64,000 nucleotides of DNA from Cymbidium sinense (taxonomy: Eukaryota; Streptophyta; Magnoliopsida; Asparagales; Orchidaceae). This document shows positions 22,028 to 34,957 of the stretch, one piece after another (positions within the stretch are counted from its first letter, which is position 1; each line of letters begins with the position of its first letter). The DNA lies in assembly GCA_021442155.1 (NCBI GenBank), contig CM038214.1, positions 139,290,040 to 139,354,039 on the forward strand. Direction: 5' to 3'. The notes beneath the pieces were generated by a model, which searched no databases, had not been told where the DNA came from, and was given only the letters and a program-made list of their open reading frames with translations. Both the position numbers and the translations under genes were made by a program.

Positions 22028-25000
22028 TGTGCCATCATTTCTCTTCTCTCTTTCCTTTCTCTTTTTTTACTTTTCCCTTTGGTTGTCCCCTTATGATTAA
22101 TTTTCTTATTTGGAATATCCAGGGTTGTGGGTCTCTTCCTATCCGCAATCGTGTTAGGAGTCTTTATCGTGTTCATAATATCAAGTTACTTGTTCTTATT
22201 GAACCTTTCATTAATTCTTCTAAGATTGCTTTTGTCGCTAGATCCTTGGCTTTCATAATTTCTTCTTCAATCTTAATAATAAAATTTGGTGCTTTTGGCA
22301 CAACTCCATCACCATTTCCATCATTGATAATCTTGACCAATTGGTTAATGTCAAAATGTCCTTAGGTGACTTATTGACTTTTGGCTCTTTTATCTATGCC
22401 TCTTGTAATAGAGTAGAACATCCTTTGGAATCACTTACGCACCTTTGCCTCCTCCTAACCTTCCTAGTTGGTTGGAGGTGATTTCAATACTATCATAGCT
22501 AGTTCGAAAGAAGGGGAGGATGTTCTCCTAACCTTCATTCCATGGAGGACTTCACCAATATGACCCTTGATTGCAATTGACATTGGTTTCACTCTTCTAA
22601 CTTCACGTGGCACAACTCTAGGCTTTGGCGCCTTGATAGGGCCCTCTTTAATTCTCTTTGGATCAATCAATGGTCTTCTACCACTGTTGAGCATTTGAGC
22701 AGAACTTTATCTGACCATGCTCCTTTCTTGATTTCCTTCAATAATCTCGCCCAAACCCGTCTACTCCCCCTCCTTTCCGATTTCAAAACATGTGGACCCA
22801 ACATAGTGACTTCACCAATGTCGCTATCACTAATTGGATAGCCCTTATTTTCCCGGATAATTCTGTTAAAGGTATGACTCATCTTTGGCTTAAACTCAAA
22901 AGACTTAAACAAAATCTTAATTGGTGGAACAAACACATTTTTAAAAATCTTTTCACAAATCTTAAAGCTATGGAACAAGAGGTTTGTTCTCTTGAAGATC
23001 TCGCCTTAACCGATCCTAGTAAACTTGAGGAGTTGAACATTGCCAAGAATAACTTGCTTAATTATCAAAACATGGAAGAAACCTATTGGCATCAAAAAGC
23101 CGCAAGCAAACATATTGTTGATGGTGACAGAAACACCAGGTACTTTCATGCCATTTGTAATAAACGGAAAGCCTTAAACTCGATTAAGAAAATTAAGAAC
23201 TCTAATGGTGAATGGATAACCGATAATAATGATATTAAGGATTCTGTCATTCATCATTTCTAAACTTTATTAAATTCTAAGTTGTTGCTAGATACTTTAT
23301 CAAACACGCATCTTATTCCTTCTATGATTAACAGTGAGGATAATCATTTACTCACTATGTGTCCTTCCCAAGAGGAGATTAGTAATACTCTTAAGAACAT
23401 GAACACCGACTTGCTGTCGCTCGATGGCTATATGACCCACTTCTTTCAAAGATTGGCCATTTATTAAAACTGATTTAGTTAATGCTGTTATTGATTTCTT
23501 TGATGGCAATCCCATTCCCAAATACTTTTCAAGCACTTCTATTGTCCTTATTCCCAAAACTAATAATCCTGAATCTTGGGGTGATTTTAGACCAATTAGT
23601 CTTTGCACCTTTATTCAAAAACTCATTGCTAAATTAATAAATAATAGGCTTAGCCCTTTGCTTCCTAAAATCATCTCCCCTAATCAAACTGGTTTTGTTA
23701 AACACAGAACAATATCGGATAATATTCTTCTCGCTCAAGAAATGGTTCATGACATTGATATCAATTCTAGAGGCAACATCTTATTCAAACCGGACATCGC
23801 TAAAGCCTTTGATAATCTCTCATGGGACTTTCTCTTCAAATCCTAAATTTGTTTTTTTTTTGATAGTTTTATCCGGATTATAAAAGATGTATCACGAATG
23901 TCCGGTTTTGGTTATCATGAATGGTGAGTCCATAGGTTTCTTTCCTTCTAGCCATGGTTTGAGGCAAGGTGACCCACTATCACCTTCTCTTTTTATCATC
24001 GCTATTGAATACCTATCAAGGAGCCTGAATGATCTTTTCGCTAATAAGCCTAATATGTCTTTTAAAACTCATGGAGGTTTCCCAATTTCTCATCTTAACT
24101 TTGAAGATTTCATTATCTTCAAGAACGTTCCATTCAACATGTTAAAACCATCAAGAACCTTCTAAATGATTTTGGTAAAGTTAGTGGTCTTTTTTTTAAT
24201 GAAGGAAAATGCTATTTTATTCCTTCAACTAAGATTCCTCCTAATAGACTTAACCAAATATCCAAAATTACTAATTTTAAGTAAAATCAACTCCCTCTTA
24301 ATTACCTTGGAGCTCCGCTTTTCAAAGGCCAAAAAAGATCACACCTTTTTAATGATCTAATTCAAAAAATTTCTAACAAAATTTCAAATTTCATTTACTC
24401 TCTTCTAGGCTTACCTTGATCAAGAGCACTCTAAATTCCATGCCCATATACCTTCTTCAAACCATTGTGCCTAACTCTACCATAAAGAATTGAGCGCTCT
24501 TAAACAAATTCTTCTGGGAACCAATACATCCTCTAAAAGAATGCAGTCATCCGGTCTAATAGTTGTGGTACTCTTGAAGAGGGAGGTCCAGGATGTAAAT
24601 CCATCAAAGAAGTTATCCATGCCTTCTCCTACAAACTTTGGTGGAACTTTAGGAGCAAAAATAGTCTTTGGGCGAATTTCATGACTTCTAAATATTGTCA
24701 GGGTAAACATCCTCTCATTTGTCCTTTTAAATCGGGTGATTCTTCTATGTGGAGAAGACTTTGTTCTGTCAAATGGGATGCAAAATCCTTAATTTTTTGG
24801 GGCATAAACTCGCAATTTTTTTTTTGGCAAGACAACCTGAGTGGCTCCATGGATGACTTACTCTACACTCACTCCACCTCTCTATTAGAGTTAATTCATT
24901 CTGGCAAAACCACATGTGGAACACTAGTAAGATTACTGATTCTATTCCTTCCACTTTCTTAAATATGATTACTAGTATTCCTATCACTCCTAACAATCAT

Positions 25001-26091
25001 GATCAGATTATCTTTAAGTTATCTCATAATGGGGATTTCAACCTTAAAAATGTGTGGATTCACACTAAAGACAATCAGGATTCTTCTATTGTGTTCTCCA
25101 AAATTTGGAATAGCAATATCCCCTTTTCTTACTCTGTTCTTACTTGGCGTATCCTAAAAAACTTTATTCTTGTTGATTCTTTGTTGTGGGGTAAAGGGTT
25201 TTATTTACCCTCTAAATGTCAATGTTGTTCCCATATTGAGAATGTTAACCATGTTTTTGTTAATGGGACTATTGCCTCTAAAATTTGAATTTGGTATGAC
25301 AATCTATTCAACACTATCAATTTTAATTATTATTTTACTTTATATCAACTTCTTGAAGTTTACTTTGACAATGCAATTAAAGGTCATATTAAAATCATAA
25401 GCCATTACTCTTATTTGGTTCATATGGATGGATGAAAATGAAGCTAAACATGGGATTATGAATCACATGAGGATTCTAGAACTAAAACAAAATTTATGAC
25501 TTGTTTAAAGTAAATTTAATCCATCACAAGCATTTTAAAGGCTAAATCTGCTAATAAACTGGCCTCAACCTTCCGACGCCTTACTATCGAAATGATAGAA
25601 TGGTTTTGGAAAAACCTCTTGATCATATTATTAAAATTAATATTGATGGCTCTGTCTCTCATAATTGCTCAGGTTGTGGAGGCATTTTCGTGGGATTCTA
25701 AGGGTATTGTTCTATGTGCATTTGCTTATCCCCTTATTTCCAAAGATCGCTTCCTTATCCGAGCTTATCGTCCACAAAGCTCTAGAAATTTGTCTTCAAA
25801 ATGACTGGCTCAATATTTGGATAGAGGTGGACGCTCTACTACTAATTGACCTTTTGACTTCTACCAATATGAGCAACGCTTGTTTGTACTACCTCCTCAA
25901 GCAAACTAGGGCTCTTCCCTCTCAACCAATTTTACCATCACTCATGTTTGGCATGAAGGTAATGCTGTGATTACCTTGCAAATCAAAAGTAGATTGACAA
26001 GATCATCCTCTTTAATCAATTTACATTACCCAAATACCTGCGTGGTCTGGTTAACTTGGACAATTCTGGGCTTCCTTACCTCAGAATCTAA
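22027..26091 (+). pseudogene. LINE copy B ORF2 (endonuclease, RT, zf-RVT, RNase H)
   Basis: This is the broken LINE polyprotein that nicks target DNA and reverse-transcribes the element RNA. ATG 22027 overlaps the ORF1 stop (TAATG). A second ATG at 22093 begins MINFLIWNIQGCG. Endonuclease motifs: FLIWNIQG, LIEPF, GGDFNTI (22474-22494), LSDHAPFL (about 22707-22730). The linker (22790-23263) has WWNKHIFKN and GDRNTRYFHA. RT motifs: FRPISLC (23586), FKPDIAKAFD (Asp codon 23793) and [11 protein letters not shown] (23956). The FADD box is altered to F-E-D-F (24100-24111), one codon short. KYCQGKHP...WRRLC lies near 24690-24760, zf-RVT at about 25010-25285 (FSYSVLTWRILKN, SKCQCC), and RNase H at 25590-26091 (INIDGS, Asp codon 25644; IWIEVDA). 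Multiple frameshifts separate these parts. Confidence 0.9.
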
Positions 26092-29000
26092 CTCTCCTTT
26101 TCATCTCTCTTTTTTCTGGTTTTCTGTTCCCTTGTGTTCTAACTCTCCTTGAAATTTTTCTTTTACTTCTGGGAGTTATTTCAGTTTTGTGCATGAAGAG
26201 GACATTTGGTTTTTTTGCTGATACTTATCATCCTCGATGTTATTTTTACTGGAACCTGGACCCCATTCATCATGCCATTTCCTATTTCAGCAAGGTTTCT
26301 TTGGTGGGATCTTGCTGTGGGGTGCTTTCTTCCTTTCTTCCTCCTACTATCGATGTTCTTTGTAGGCTTTCTCACAGGTTACTACTGACCTTCTTACCCT
26401 TAATGGCAATTTATGTTGCAATAGTTGCTCTAATGGGAGTGACTCGATTGCCGGATTATTCTTGGATTGCCGCTCATTTCGGGTGGCGTGAATCATATCT
26501 ACGCCTTTATTTATATGCATCTATTTCTGTGTTAACTTCTTATTGGAGTGCCATTTCGTAGTGTGGTACTATAGTCCGATGTTACCTTTTACTTTAAGAC
26601 TTTGGATGTTTGTGGATTTGGTTTATCGATTACTTTTACGCTTTTAACCCTATAATATCCCTTTTAGTCGTTAGATGATCACTATGCCTTATCAACCGCT
26701 CTACTTGATCATAAACTATGGTTGGTATACTCAATGATCTATTTTGGCAAGCCTGGTATTTCTCCAAGGATTGTGGTGAATAGGGATATTGTTGCTGTTA
26801 TGAATGTTCCTTATGTGGTAGTTTTTTAGGTTGATTTGGTTCCTTGAGGCTTCACAATCTTTGCCTCGGTTTTGTTTTCCAGCGTAGTGCTTGGATTTTC
26901 TCAATGGATCATTATCCTACATTTGTTGTGATTGTGGGTAATTTTGTATTCACTGATTTTTGGTTTTGTTTTCCTTGTCGAAGATGCCAACATCTAGATT
27001 GTTGTTTATCCTCGTGGTCTTCTCTCCATTTGTTATGTTGTGAACATGCCTTTTTTAAATATCCTTTTACATATCCTTTTTTTTTGTTATGTTGGAAGGG
27101 CATCAATGGTTTATCTTATAAGCATAATGGGATTATTGGCAATCTTATTGGTTATTATTGTCACTATCCTTGGCGGTTGGATAATGGTGATTAAGCACTC
27201 ATTCGACCGATTTCTCAATGTAATTTGCTTGGGGTGGGTGCTATTCATTATCTATCCTTCCATCTACTTATATATAATTTTGGGTGGCCTCTTGGCCGCC
27301 TTTGTTGGTCTTAGTCATTCCGCTTATTGGTCGCAAGATTGTGTCCGGGTCTGGTTTACCTTGTTCACATGATGTTGCTATTTCTTGGTGGACTTTGCTT
27401 TGAACCCCTTTTTGGTCTTTTAGTTGCTTATCATGGACTAATGTGATCTATCATATCTGCCGCTATTTCTTTCTTTCATCCATGTGATCTATCATATCTG
27501 CTATTTCTTTCATCCTTTCTCTGATAAACATGCATCTCTGCTTGCTTATATTGGATGGGAGGCATTATGACATGCTAGGGTTTTGTTATTTTGATTGTTT
27601 CATGTCCTGGAAATTTCCTGGCTTGGTTTATCTCGCCACCCTTGTTGGCTCCTTCTATGTTGGTCGCAAGATTTTGGGTCCTTCAGAAACATTTACGCTC
27701 TTGATGCTCGATGGTGATGGTTTTGGAGATTTATCTGTGTTGCCCTTCAAGATAACGCTTTTATGGCCTAATATCTACTCGATTGGGAGGTTTTATGGCC
27801 AATCTGTAGTCCTTCCCTGCTCAATGTTGCCTTCATTGTTGTCTTGGCTTATTTTTTGCTTTGGTTATCCATTATCCTATCTTTTGCATTCTATTTTACA
27901 TTGTTGCATTACATGTTTTACTCTTGGGTTGGCTTTCTGTATGCTGCTTATTTTTACCTCTTGCTTCATCTCCTGAATGCTGTAATTTGCATTACCGGCT
28001 GTTGTCTCTATTCCTATCTCGGTCCAGTTTGGTTTGTGCAGCTTTTTGAGTTGTCTATTCTGAAAAGTGGTGTTATGGGAAGTTGCTGCCTTTTGTTGTC
28101 TTGTTCTCTCGATTATTTGTTGAGCTGGATTATCTAAATTTTGACCTGGTATGCTGCCATGGGAGCTGTAGCTCTAAATGTCCTTACTTGTTGTTAGTTT
28201 TGGTTGCGCTCTTTTCCGTGTTGAGCTATGCTGCCTTCCTTTACAATTGTCTTTCTCCAATTACTCATATGGACAAAAAAAGGGGTTGTTTCCCCTGAAA
28301 GTTTCAATTATATATCTTATGATGGGAAGGTCGAACTATAAGATCATTGACTTGATTAGGTGGATCGCAGAAGTTATCTCATCCGCTATTTTTTTTGGTG
28401 GTGGGTTTATATGTGGTTTCACTTGGATATGAGGCTCGCTAAGATGACTAATTCCCCTATGTTTATATACTCTCATGTCGATGACTATATATTGATATCT
28501 TTCTTGAATGAGACAACTTACCATTTAGCTCTTTGCAATTACCTCTATTTTAGATATGATTGTGTTTAGGATTGCGTAATAAAGTTCATAAGACTATCAA
28601 CAACCTGGTGTTACCTCCTCACAGTTTGTTGGCTATGATGGTGACTCCCCTTTGGTATGGTAGTAGCTCATGTGATGTAACCCTTCTAATGAAGTTTGGA
28701 TGCTCAATTTTGCACTATTTGGTGTGATTGAGCTCGAGCCTTCTTTATCAACTTTCCTTATTATCGCTCGCTTTTATTGTTTTCATTTATCTCTATTTGT
28801 ATTACTTTACTTTCTAATCTCCTCTGTCACTTCAGTGTGATTCTCCCTTGTTCTCTTGTTTGGGTGATTCTCCTTATTCTCTTGGGTTTGCTCCATATTA
28901 CCAAGCTCTCTTACAACCATCAGAGCATTGGCCTTAATCTTCCTTTCGATTATTATGTTAGCCATATTGTATCTTTTGATTGCTTTAATGTTTTCTCTTG

Positions 29001-29145
29001 CTTTTGGATGTACTTAGATGGGGATTTACTCCTTAGTTTGTAGCTCTTTGAGCAGATTGAGTTTATCCTCTTTAAGGATTTTGTAACCTTTTTTTGTGGC
29101 AATAAAATACCCCCGTATAATGGGGTTTCCTTAAAAAATAAAAAA
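26092..29145 (+). other. LINE copy B long 3' region
   Basis: About 3.05 kb of T-rich sequence lies between the ORF2 stop and the tail, against 1.6 kb in copy C. Open frames here (for example 26187-26561, 27040-27372, 27530-27976) encode hydrophobic strings typical of T-rich DNA and have no family signature. A short imperfect direct duplication (ATGTGATCTATCATATCTGC twice) sits at 27441-27516. The last 110 bp hold the conserved LINE terminus. Confidence 0.7.
29041..29108 (+). promoter_or_regulatory. conserved LINE 3' terminal box with AATAAA (copy B)
   Basis: TAGCTCTTTGAGCA, CTCTTTAAGGATTTTGTA and GTGGCAATAAAAT occur in the same order as in copy C at 46784-46856. AATAAA at 29101-29106 is a candidate polyadenylation signal. 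In LINEs the 3' end is what the RT recognises, so conservation between two diverged subfamilies fits that role. Confidence 0.65.
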
Positions 29146-30089
29146 TAAAAAATAAAATAAAACCCTAAACCCTAAACCCTAAAACCTAAACCTAAAACCT
29201 AAAACCATAAACCCTAAAACCCTAAACCCTAAACCTTTAACCCTAAACCCTAAACCTTAAACCATAAAAACTTAAAAACCTAAACCAAAACTAAATAAAA
29301 CCTAAAAATAAAACAAATAAGTAAACCTAAACATAAATAAAATAAGATAAATAAAATAAAATAAAAACCTAAACCTAAACCTAAACCTAAAAATAAAATA
29401 AAATAAAAAATAATGATAAATTAAAATAAAATAAATATAAACCTAAACTAAACTAACCTTTAAAATAAACCTAAGAATAAAATACCTAAATAAAATAAAA
29501 ACTAAATGTAAAATCAAAAATAAAATAAAATAAAAACTAAATAAAAACCTTATCCTAAAAAATAAACCTAAAAAATAAAAGATTGATAAAAATACAAAAT
29601 AAAACTCAAACCCTAAACTAAAAATAAAAATTAAATGTAAAATAAAAATAAAATAAATAAAATAAAATAAACATAAATCTAAACAAAAATAAATTAAACT
29701 AAAATAAAGAAAACCTAAACCTAAACCTAATACAAACAAAACCTAAATCCTAAACTAAAAAAAATAAATAAATTAAAAATAAACCAAAATTTAAACTAAA
29801 AAATAAAACCTAAAAATAAACCAAAAATAAAAACCTAAAACTTAAACCTAAAAAAAATGAAAATAAAACCTAAACCTGGACCTAAAAAATAAAATAAAAA
29901 CAAAACTAAATTAAAAAAAATAAACATTAACCTAAAACTAAACCTAAAAATAAAATAAAATAATAAACCTAAACTAAAATAAATAAACCTAAAATAAATA
30001 TACTAAACTAAAAAGAAAAATAAATTGAAATCAAAATAAAAATAAAATAATCTAAAATAAATAAAAAATAAACTAATTAAACTAAATGA

Positions 30090-30121
30090 TCCTAAATTTA
30101 ATGGTTTAGTTAATTTTTTTT
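30090..30121 (+). repeat. array landmark 9
   Basis: Core ATTTAATGGTTTAGTTAATT with a following T run. Confidence 0.6.
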
Positions 30122-30519
30122 AAAAACAACCTAAGCCTAAACCTAGAACGCTAAATCCTTAACCCAAAATCCTAAACCCTAGACCCTAAAACTAACCTTA
30201 AACCATAAACCCTAAACCCTAAACCCTAAAACCCTAAAATGTAAAATCCTAAACCCTAAACCTTAACCCCTAAACCCTAAACCCTAGACCCTAAACCCTA
30301 AACCCTAAAACCATAAAATAAATCCTAAACCCTAAACCCTAAAACCTTATCCCTAAACATAACCATAAACCTAAACCAAAAAAGAAAACTAAAATAAAAA
30401 ATATAAATTAAAATAAATAAACCTAAAATAAATAAACAAAACTAAATAAAAATAAAAAATATACCTAAAAAATAAAATAATAAAATAAACTAAAATAAAT
30501 TCAAAAATAAACTAAATAA

Positions 30520-30550
30520 TACTAATCATATCGATTTACTTAAATTTTTT
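30520..30550 (+). repeat. array landmark 10
   Basis: Core TCATATCGATTTACTTAAAT, only about 430 bp after landmark 9. Confidence 0.55.
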
Positions 30551-31800
30551 TAAAAAAAACCCTTAACCCTAAACCTACAACCTTAAATCCAAAACCCTAA
30601 ATTACAAAAATAAAAAAAAATAAAAAAACTAACCCTAAATCCTAAAATAAACCTAAACCAAAATCCTAAACCCTAAAGCTAACCACAACTCTAAATCCTA
30701 AAAACCATAAACCCTAAACTTAAACCTAAACCCTAAACTTTAAAAACTAAAAACTAAACCTTAAACCTTAACTCCCTGATCAACCTAAATTAAAAGTAAA
30801 TAAAAAAACTCTCTAAATCTAAACCCTAAAAAACTAACCTAAACTAAACCTAAACCTAAACCTAAAACCCAAGACCCACCCACCAAAACCAACCCTAAAA
30901 TCTCTAAATCCTATTAAACTTAAACCCTAAACCCAAGCCTAACCTAAAACCTAAACCTAAACTTAAAATTAAGCCATAAACCCTAAACTCTAAACCCTAA
31001 AAACCTAAAAACCTAAACTTAAACTAAATAAAACCTAAAAATAAAATAAATTAAAAAACCTAAGCCTAAATAAAATTAAAAAATAAAATAAAATAGAAAC
31101 CTAAACCAACCAAACCTAAACCTAAAAATAAAATAAAATTTAAAAATAAAACAAAACTAAAATAAAATAAATAAAAACCTACACTTAATAAAAAAAATAA
31201 AATAAACGTAAGAATAAAAAACCTAAATAAAATAAAAACTAAACATAAAATAAAAATAAAATAAAATAAAACTAAATAAAAACCTAAACCTAAAAATAAA
31301 TTAAAATAAAACTTAAACACTAAATGAAAAAAACCTAAACCTAAAATAAAAATAAAATAAACCTAAACCTAAACCAAAATATGTAAAATTTAAACCTAAA
31401 CCTAAAATAAATTGAACCTAAACCTAAACTTAAACTAAATAAAATAAAATAAACTAAAAATAAACCTAAAACTAAACTAAAAAATAGTACCTAAAAATAA
31501 ACCTAAAATAAAAACCTAAAACCTAAATGCAAAAAAATAAAATGAAAACCTAAACCTAAACCTAAAAAATAAAAAATAAAACTTAAACCAAAAAAATAAA
31601 ATAAAAATAAAACTCAACTAAAAAATAAACCTAAACCTAAACCTAAACCTAAAAAATAAACTAAAATACAAAATATAAATTAAAATAAATAAACCTAAAA
31701 TAAATAAATAAAATTAAATAAAAATAAAAAATAAACCTAAATAAAAATAAAAAATAAAGCAAATGAAAATAAATACAAAATAAACTAAATATACTAAATA

Positions 31801-31831
31801 AACGTAAACCTACTAGTTTACTACATTTTTA
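31801..31831 (+). repeat. array landmark 11
   Basis: Core ACCTACTAGTTTACTACATT. Confidence 0.65.
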
Positions 31832-32175
31832 AAAAAAACCTTAAACCCTTAATTCTAAACCCTAAACCCTAAACCTTAAACCCTAAAGCTCCAACCCTAA
31901 ACCTATAACCCTAAATCATAAATCCTTAAAAACCCTATACACTAAACCCTAACCCTAACCCTAAACCTTAAACCCTAAAAGCATAAATCCTAAAACCCTA
32001 AACCCTAAACCCTAAATCATAAACCCGAACCCTAAACCATAAACCCTAAACCTTATACCTTAAACCCTAAACCCTAAAGCTAAAGCTAATGTAACTAAAT
32101 AAATTAAAAAAAAAACATAAACCCCAAAACCTAATAAACCTAAACCTAAAACTAAACTTAAACTAAAATCCTAAG

Positions 32176-32576
32176 AATGGGAAGAACCTTAACGACAGGA
32201 ACATCACCATCAACTAGGTTCAATCTAGATCTGGTTGGTGGATATGAAGGTGGTGGTCAGAGCAGCGGTGGTTATGGAGGTGGGAGGAGCGATGGAGGTT
32301 ACAGTCGTGGTGGTGGTAGAAGGAGAGATCGGGGATATGATGGTGGATTCCACTACTGAGGTCGGGTGGTTGATGGGAACCAAGAAGAACAAGCTGATCC
32401 TACTTATGGAGTCTCTTTATAGTAGAGATGGTTCTAGTTCTAGGGTTTTGATTTTCTCTCTATGCTCATTTTGATCCATGTCACCACTTGTGTCCTAAAA
32501 AACTTAGTATATTACTTGGTTGATTAAATCAAAAGGAAGAAAAGTTGAATCTAAATTTATTTTATGTTAAAAAAAA
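32176..32576 (+). pseudogene. GR-RBP 3' fragment, copy 5 (internal deletion)
   Basis: The copy starts AATGGGAAGAACC at the common breakpoint. About 70 bp of the glycine-rich segment is missing: the sequence passes from AATCTAGATCTGG directly to TTGGTGGATATGAAGG. The remaining tail is the cleanest of the set, in the frame 32177-32359: GGYEGGGQSSGGYGGGRSDG, then GYSRGGG.RRDRGYDGG. The C-terminus (GRVVDGNQEE) is shifted. The 3' UTR is shortened near 32430-32480 and ends TATGTTAAAAAAAA. Copy 6 has the same deletion. Confidence 0.83.
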
Positions 32577-33383
32577 CTAAAAACCCTAATCCTAAAACCT
32601 AAACCCTAAACCCTAAACTTGAAACCCTAAATCCCAAATCCTAAACCCAAAATTAACCGTAAACCCTAAACCCTATACCCTAAAAAGCTAAAACTGAAAA
32701 CTAAACTAAATAAAACCTAAAAATAAAAGAAATAAAAGAGCTTAAACCAAAATAAAATAAAATAAAATAAAAAATAAAATAAAACCTAAAGCTAAACCTA
32801 AAAGGAAAGTAAAATAAAAAAAAAAATTAAATTAAAATGAAATAAATAAAAACCTAAACTAAACAAAAAAAAAAGCATAGATAAAATTAAAATTATACCT
32901 AAAATAATATTAAAATAAACCTAAAATAAAATATAATAAAAACTAAATAAAAAAATATAAACTGAAAATAATAAAAAAATAAAAATAAAATATATAAAAT
33001 AAAACCAAACCCTAAACTAAAGACCTAAGTCTAAAAATAAAAAAAAATAAACCTAAACTAAAACTAAACTAAAATAAATATAAAAACCTAAACTTAAACC
33101 TAAAAAAACTAAACCTAAATCTAAACTAAATAAAATAAAAGAAACTAAAAATAAACCTAAACTTAAACTTAAAAATAAAAAATAGAACATAAATCTAAAA
33201 AATATAATAAAAATAAAACTAAATAAAAAATAAACCAAAACCTAAACATATACTTCAAAAATAAACTAAAATAAAAAACTTAAATGAAAATAAATAAACT
33301 AAACAAAATAAAAATAAAATAAACCTAAATAAGAATAAAAAAATAAAATAAACTAAAATAAATAAAAAACTAACTAAATAAAC

Positions 33384-33410
33384 ATAAATCTACCGGTTTA
33401 TTTGCTTTAA
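33384..33410 (+). repeat. array landmark 12
   Basis: Core ATCTACCGGTTTATTTGCTT. Confidence 0.62.
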
Positions 33411-34699
33411 AAAAAAAACCAACTAAACTCTAAACCCTAAAACAAACTCTAAACCTTAAACCCTAAACCTACAACCCTAAACCCTAAAGCCCTAAACCTT
33501 AAACCCTAAACCCTAAACCTAAACCCTAAACCTAAAAACCCTAAACCCTAAATCTTAAACTCTAAAATTTACAACCCTAAACCCTAAATGCTAAACCCTA
33601 AACCCTAAACCCTAAAACCTAAAAACTTATAAACCTAAACGTAAACAAAATAAAACCTAAAAATAAAATAAATTAAAAAAATTAAACCTAAATTAAACAA
33701 ATTAAATTAAATTAAATTAAAACCTAAACTAAAACCTAAATTAAAAATAAAATAAATTAAAAAAATAAAAACTAAACTAAAATAAAATAAATAAAAATAT
33801 AAACTAAACTAAAATATAAAATAAACCTAAAAATAAAAAAAACTAAATAAAATAAAACTAAAATAAAATAAAATAAAATAAACCTAATATAAAATAAAAT
33901 AAAACTAAATAAAACCTAAACTTAAAAATAAACCTAAAATAAAACCTAAACCTAAATCTAAAATAAACTAAGCCAAAACCCTAAACTAAATAAAATAAAA
34001 TAATCTAAAAACCTACCTAAACCTAAATTTAAAAATAAAACCTAAACATAAATCTAAAATGAAAACCTAAAACTAAATATTAAAATAAACCAAATAATAA
34101 AAAACTTAAATAAAATATAAACTAAATGTAAAATAAAAATAGAATAAACCTAAAATATGATAAAATAAAAACTAAATAAAATCCTAAATCTAAAAAATAA
34201 ACCTAAAAATAAATAAAAATAAAAACTAAACATAAACTAAAAGAAACTAAACTTGAAATGAAAATAAAATAAAAAAAATAAATTAAGCCTAAACATAAAC
34301 TAAAACAAGCTAAACTAAAATAAATAAAACTTAAACCTAAAACTAAACTAAATAAAAAAAATCCTAAACCTAAACTAAAAAATGGAACCTAAAAATAAGC
34401 CCAAAATAAAAACCAAAAACTTAAACGTTAAAAAGCAAAATAAAAACCTAATCCTAAACCTAAAAATATAAAAAAAAACCTAAATATAGAAAATAAAATA
34501 AAAATAAAACTCAACTAAAAAGTAACTTAAACCTAAACCTAAACCTAAAAAATAAACTAAAATACAAAACCTAAACTTAAATAAATAAACCTAAAATAAA
34601 TAAACTAAATTAAATAAAAATAAAAAATAAACTTAAATAAAAATAAAATTAAAGTAAACTAAAATAAATAAAAAAATAAACTAAATATACTAAATAAAC

Positions 34700-34724
34700 T
34701 TAAGCCTACTGGTTTACTTAATTT
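34700..34724 (+). repeat. array landmark 13
   Basis: Core GCCTACTGGTTTACTTAATT. Confidence 0.72.
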
Positions 34725-34957
34725 AAAAAAAACCTTAAACCCTAAATCCTAAACCCTAAGCCTTAAACCTACAACCCTAAATCCTAAACCCAAAAAAACC
34801 CTAAAAACTAATTGCTAACCCTTACCCTAAACTCTAAACCCTAAAAGCATAAACCCTATCCCTAAACCCTAAACCTAAAACTAACGTAACTAAATAAATT
34901 ATAAAATAAACCTAAACCCTATAACCTCATAAACTTAAACATAAACCTAAACCTTAA

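Larger units (their letters stand above)
20449..29145 (+). mobile_element. LINE copy B, full span, degenerate
   Basis: This is a complete-span plant L1-like LINE of about 8.7 kb lying wholly within CCCTAAA repeats. In order it has a 5' UTR (20449-20581), ORF1 (DUF4283 and zinc knuckle), ORF2 (endonuclease, RT, zf-RVT, RNase H), a 3-kb T-rich 3' region, a conserved terminal box with AATAAA, an A-rich tail and CCCTAAA again. It differs clearly from copies A, C and D in ORF sequence and has a 3' region about twice as long, so it is a separate subfamily. Many stops and frameshifts make it inactive. Confidence 0.9.
29146..32175 (+). repeat. telomere-like satellite, segment 7
   Basis: CCCTAAA repeats begin right after the A-rich tail of LINE copy B (29161-29185). 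A-rich tracts dominate 29280-30085 and 30990-31795. CCCTAAA tracts sit at 30140-30350 and 31840-32080. The 30560-30980 part is unusually mixed, with odd C-rich words near 30870-30895. Hydrophobic minus-strand frames (29443-29739, 31066-31320) are artefacts of A-rich repeats read backwards. Confidence 0.9.
32577..34957 (+). repeat. telomere-like satellite, segment 8
   Basis: CCCTAAA-type tracts lie at 32580-32690, 33420-33625 and 34730-34880. The rest is A-rich with many AAATAAA words. The satellite is more degenerate than in segments 2-6, with few perfect runs longer than three units. Confidence 0.9.

Noticed and set aside
26187..28298. Apparent membrane-protein genes in the LINE B 3' region
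   Set aside because: The frames are hydrophobic because the DNA is T-rich. They overlap each other in different frames, lack family signatures, and correspond in position to LINE 3' UTRs in copies A and C.
29443..29739. Minus-strand Phe/Leu-rich frames in A-rich tracts (also 31066-31320, 33053-33238, 53205-53414)
   Set aside because: They are AAATAAA/CCTAAA repeats read backwards; composition alone produces them.
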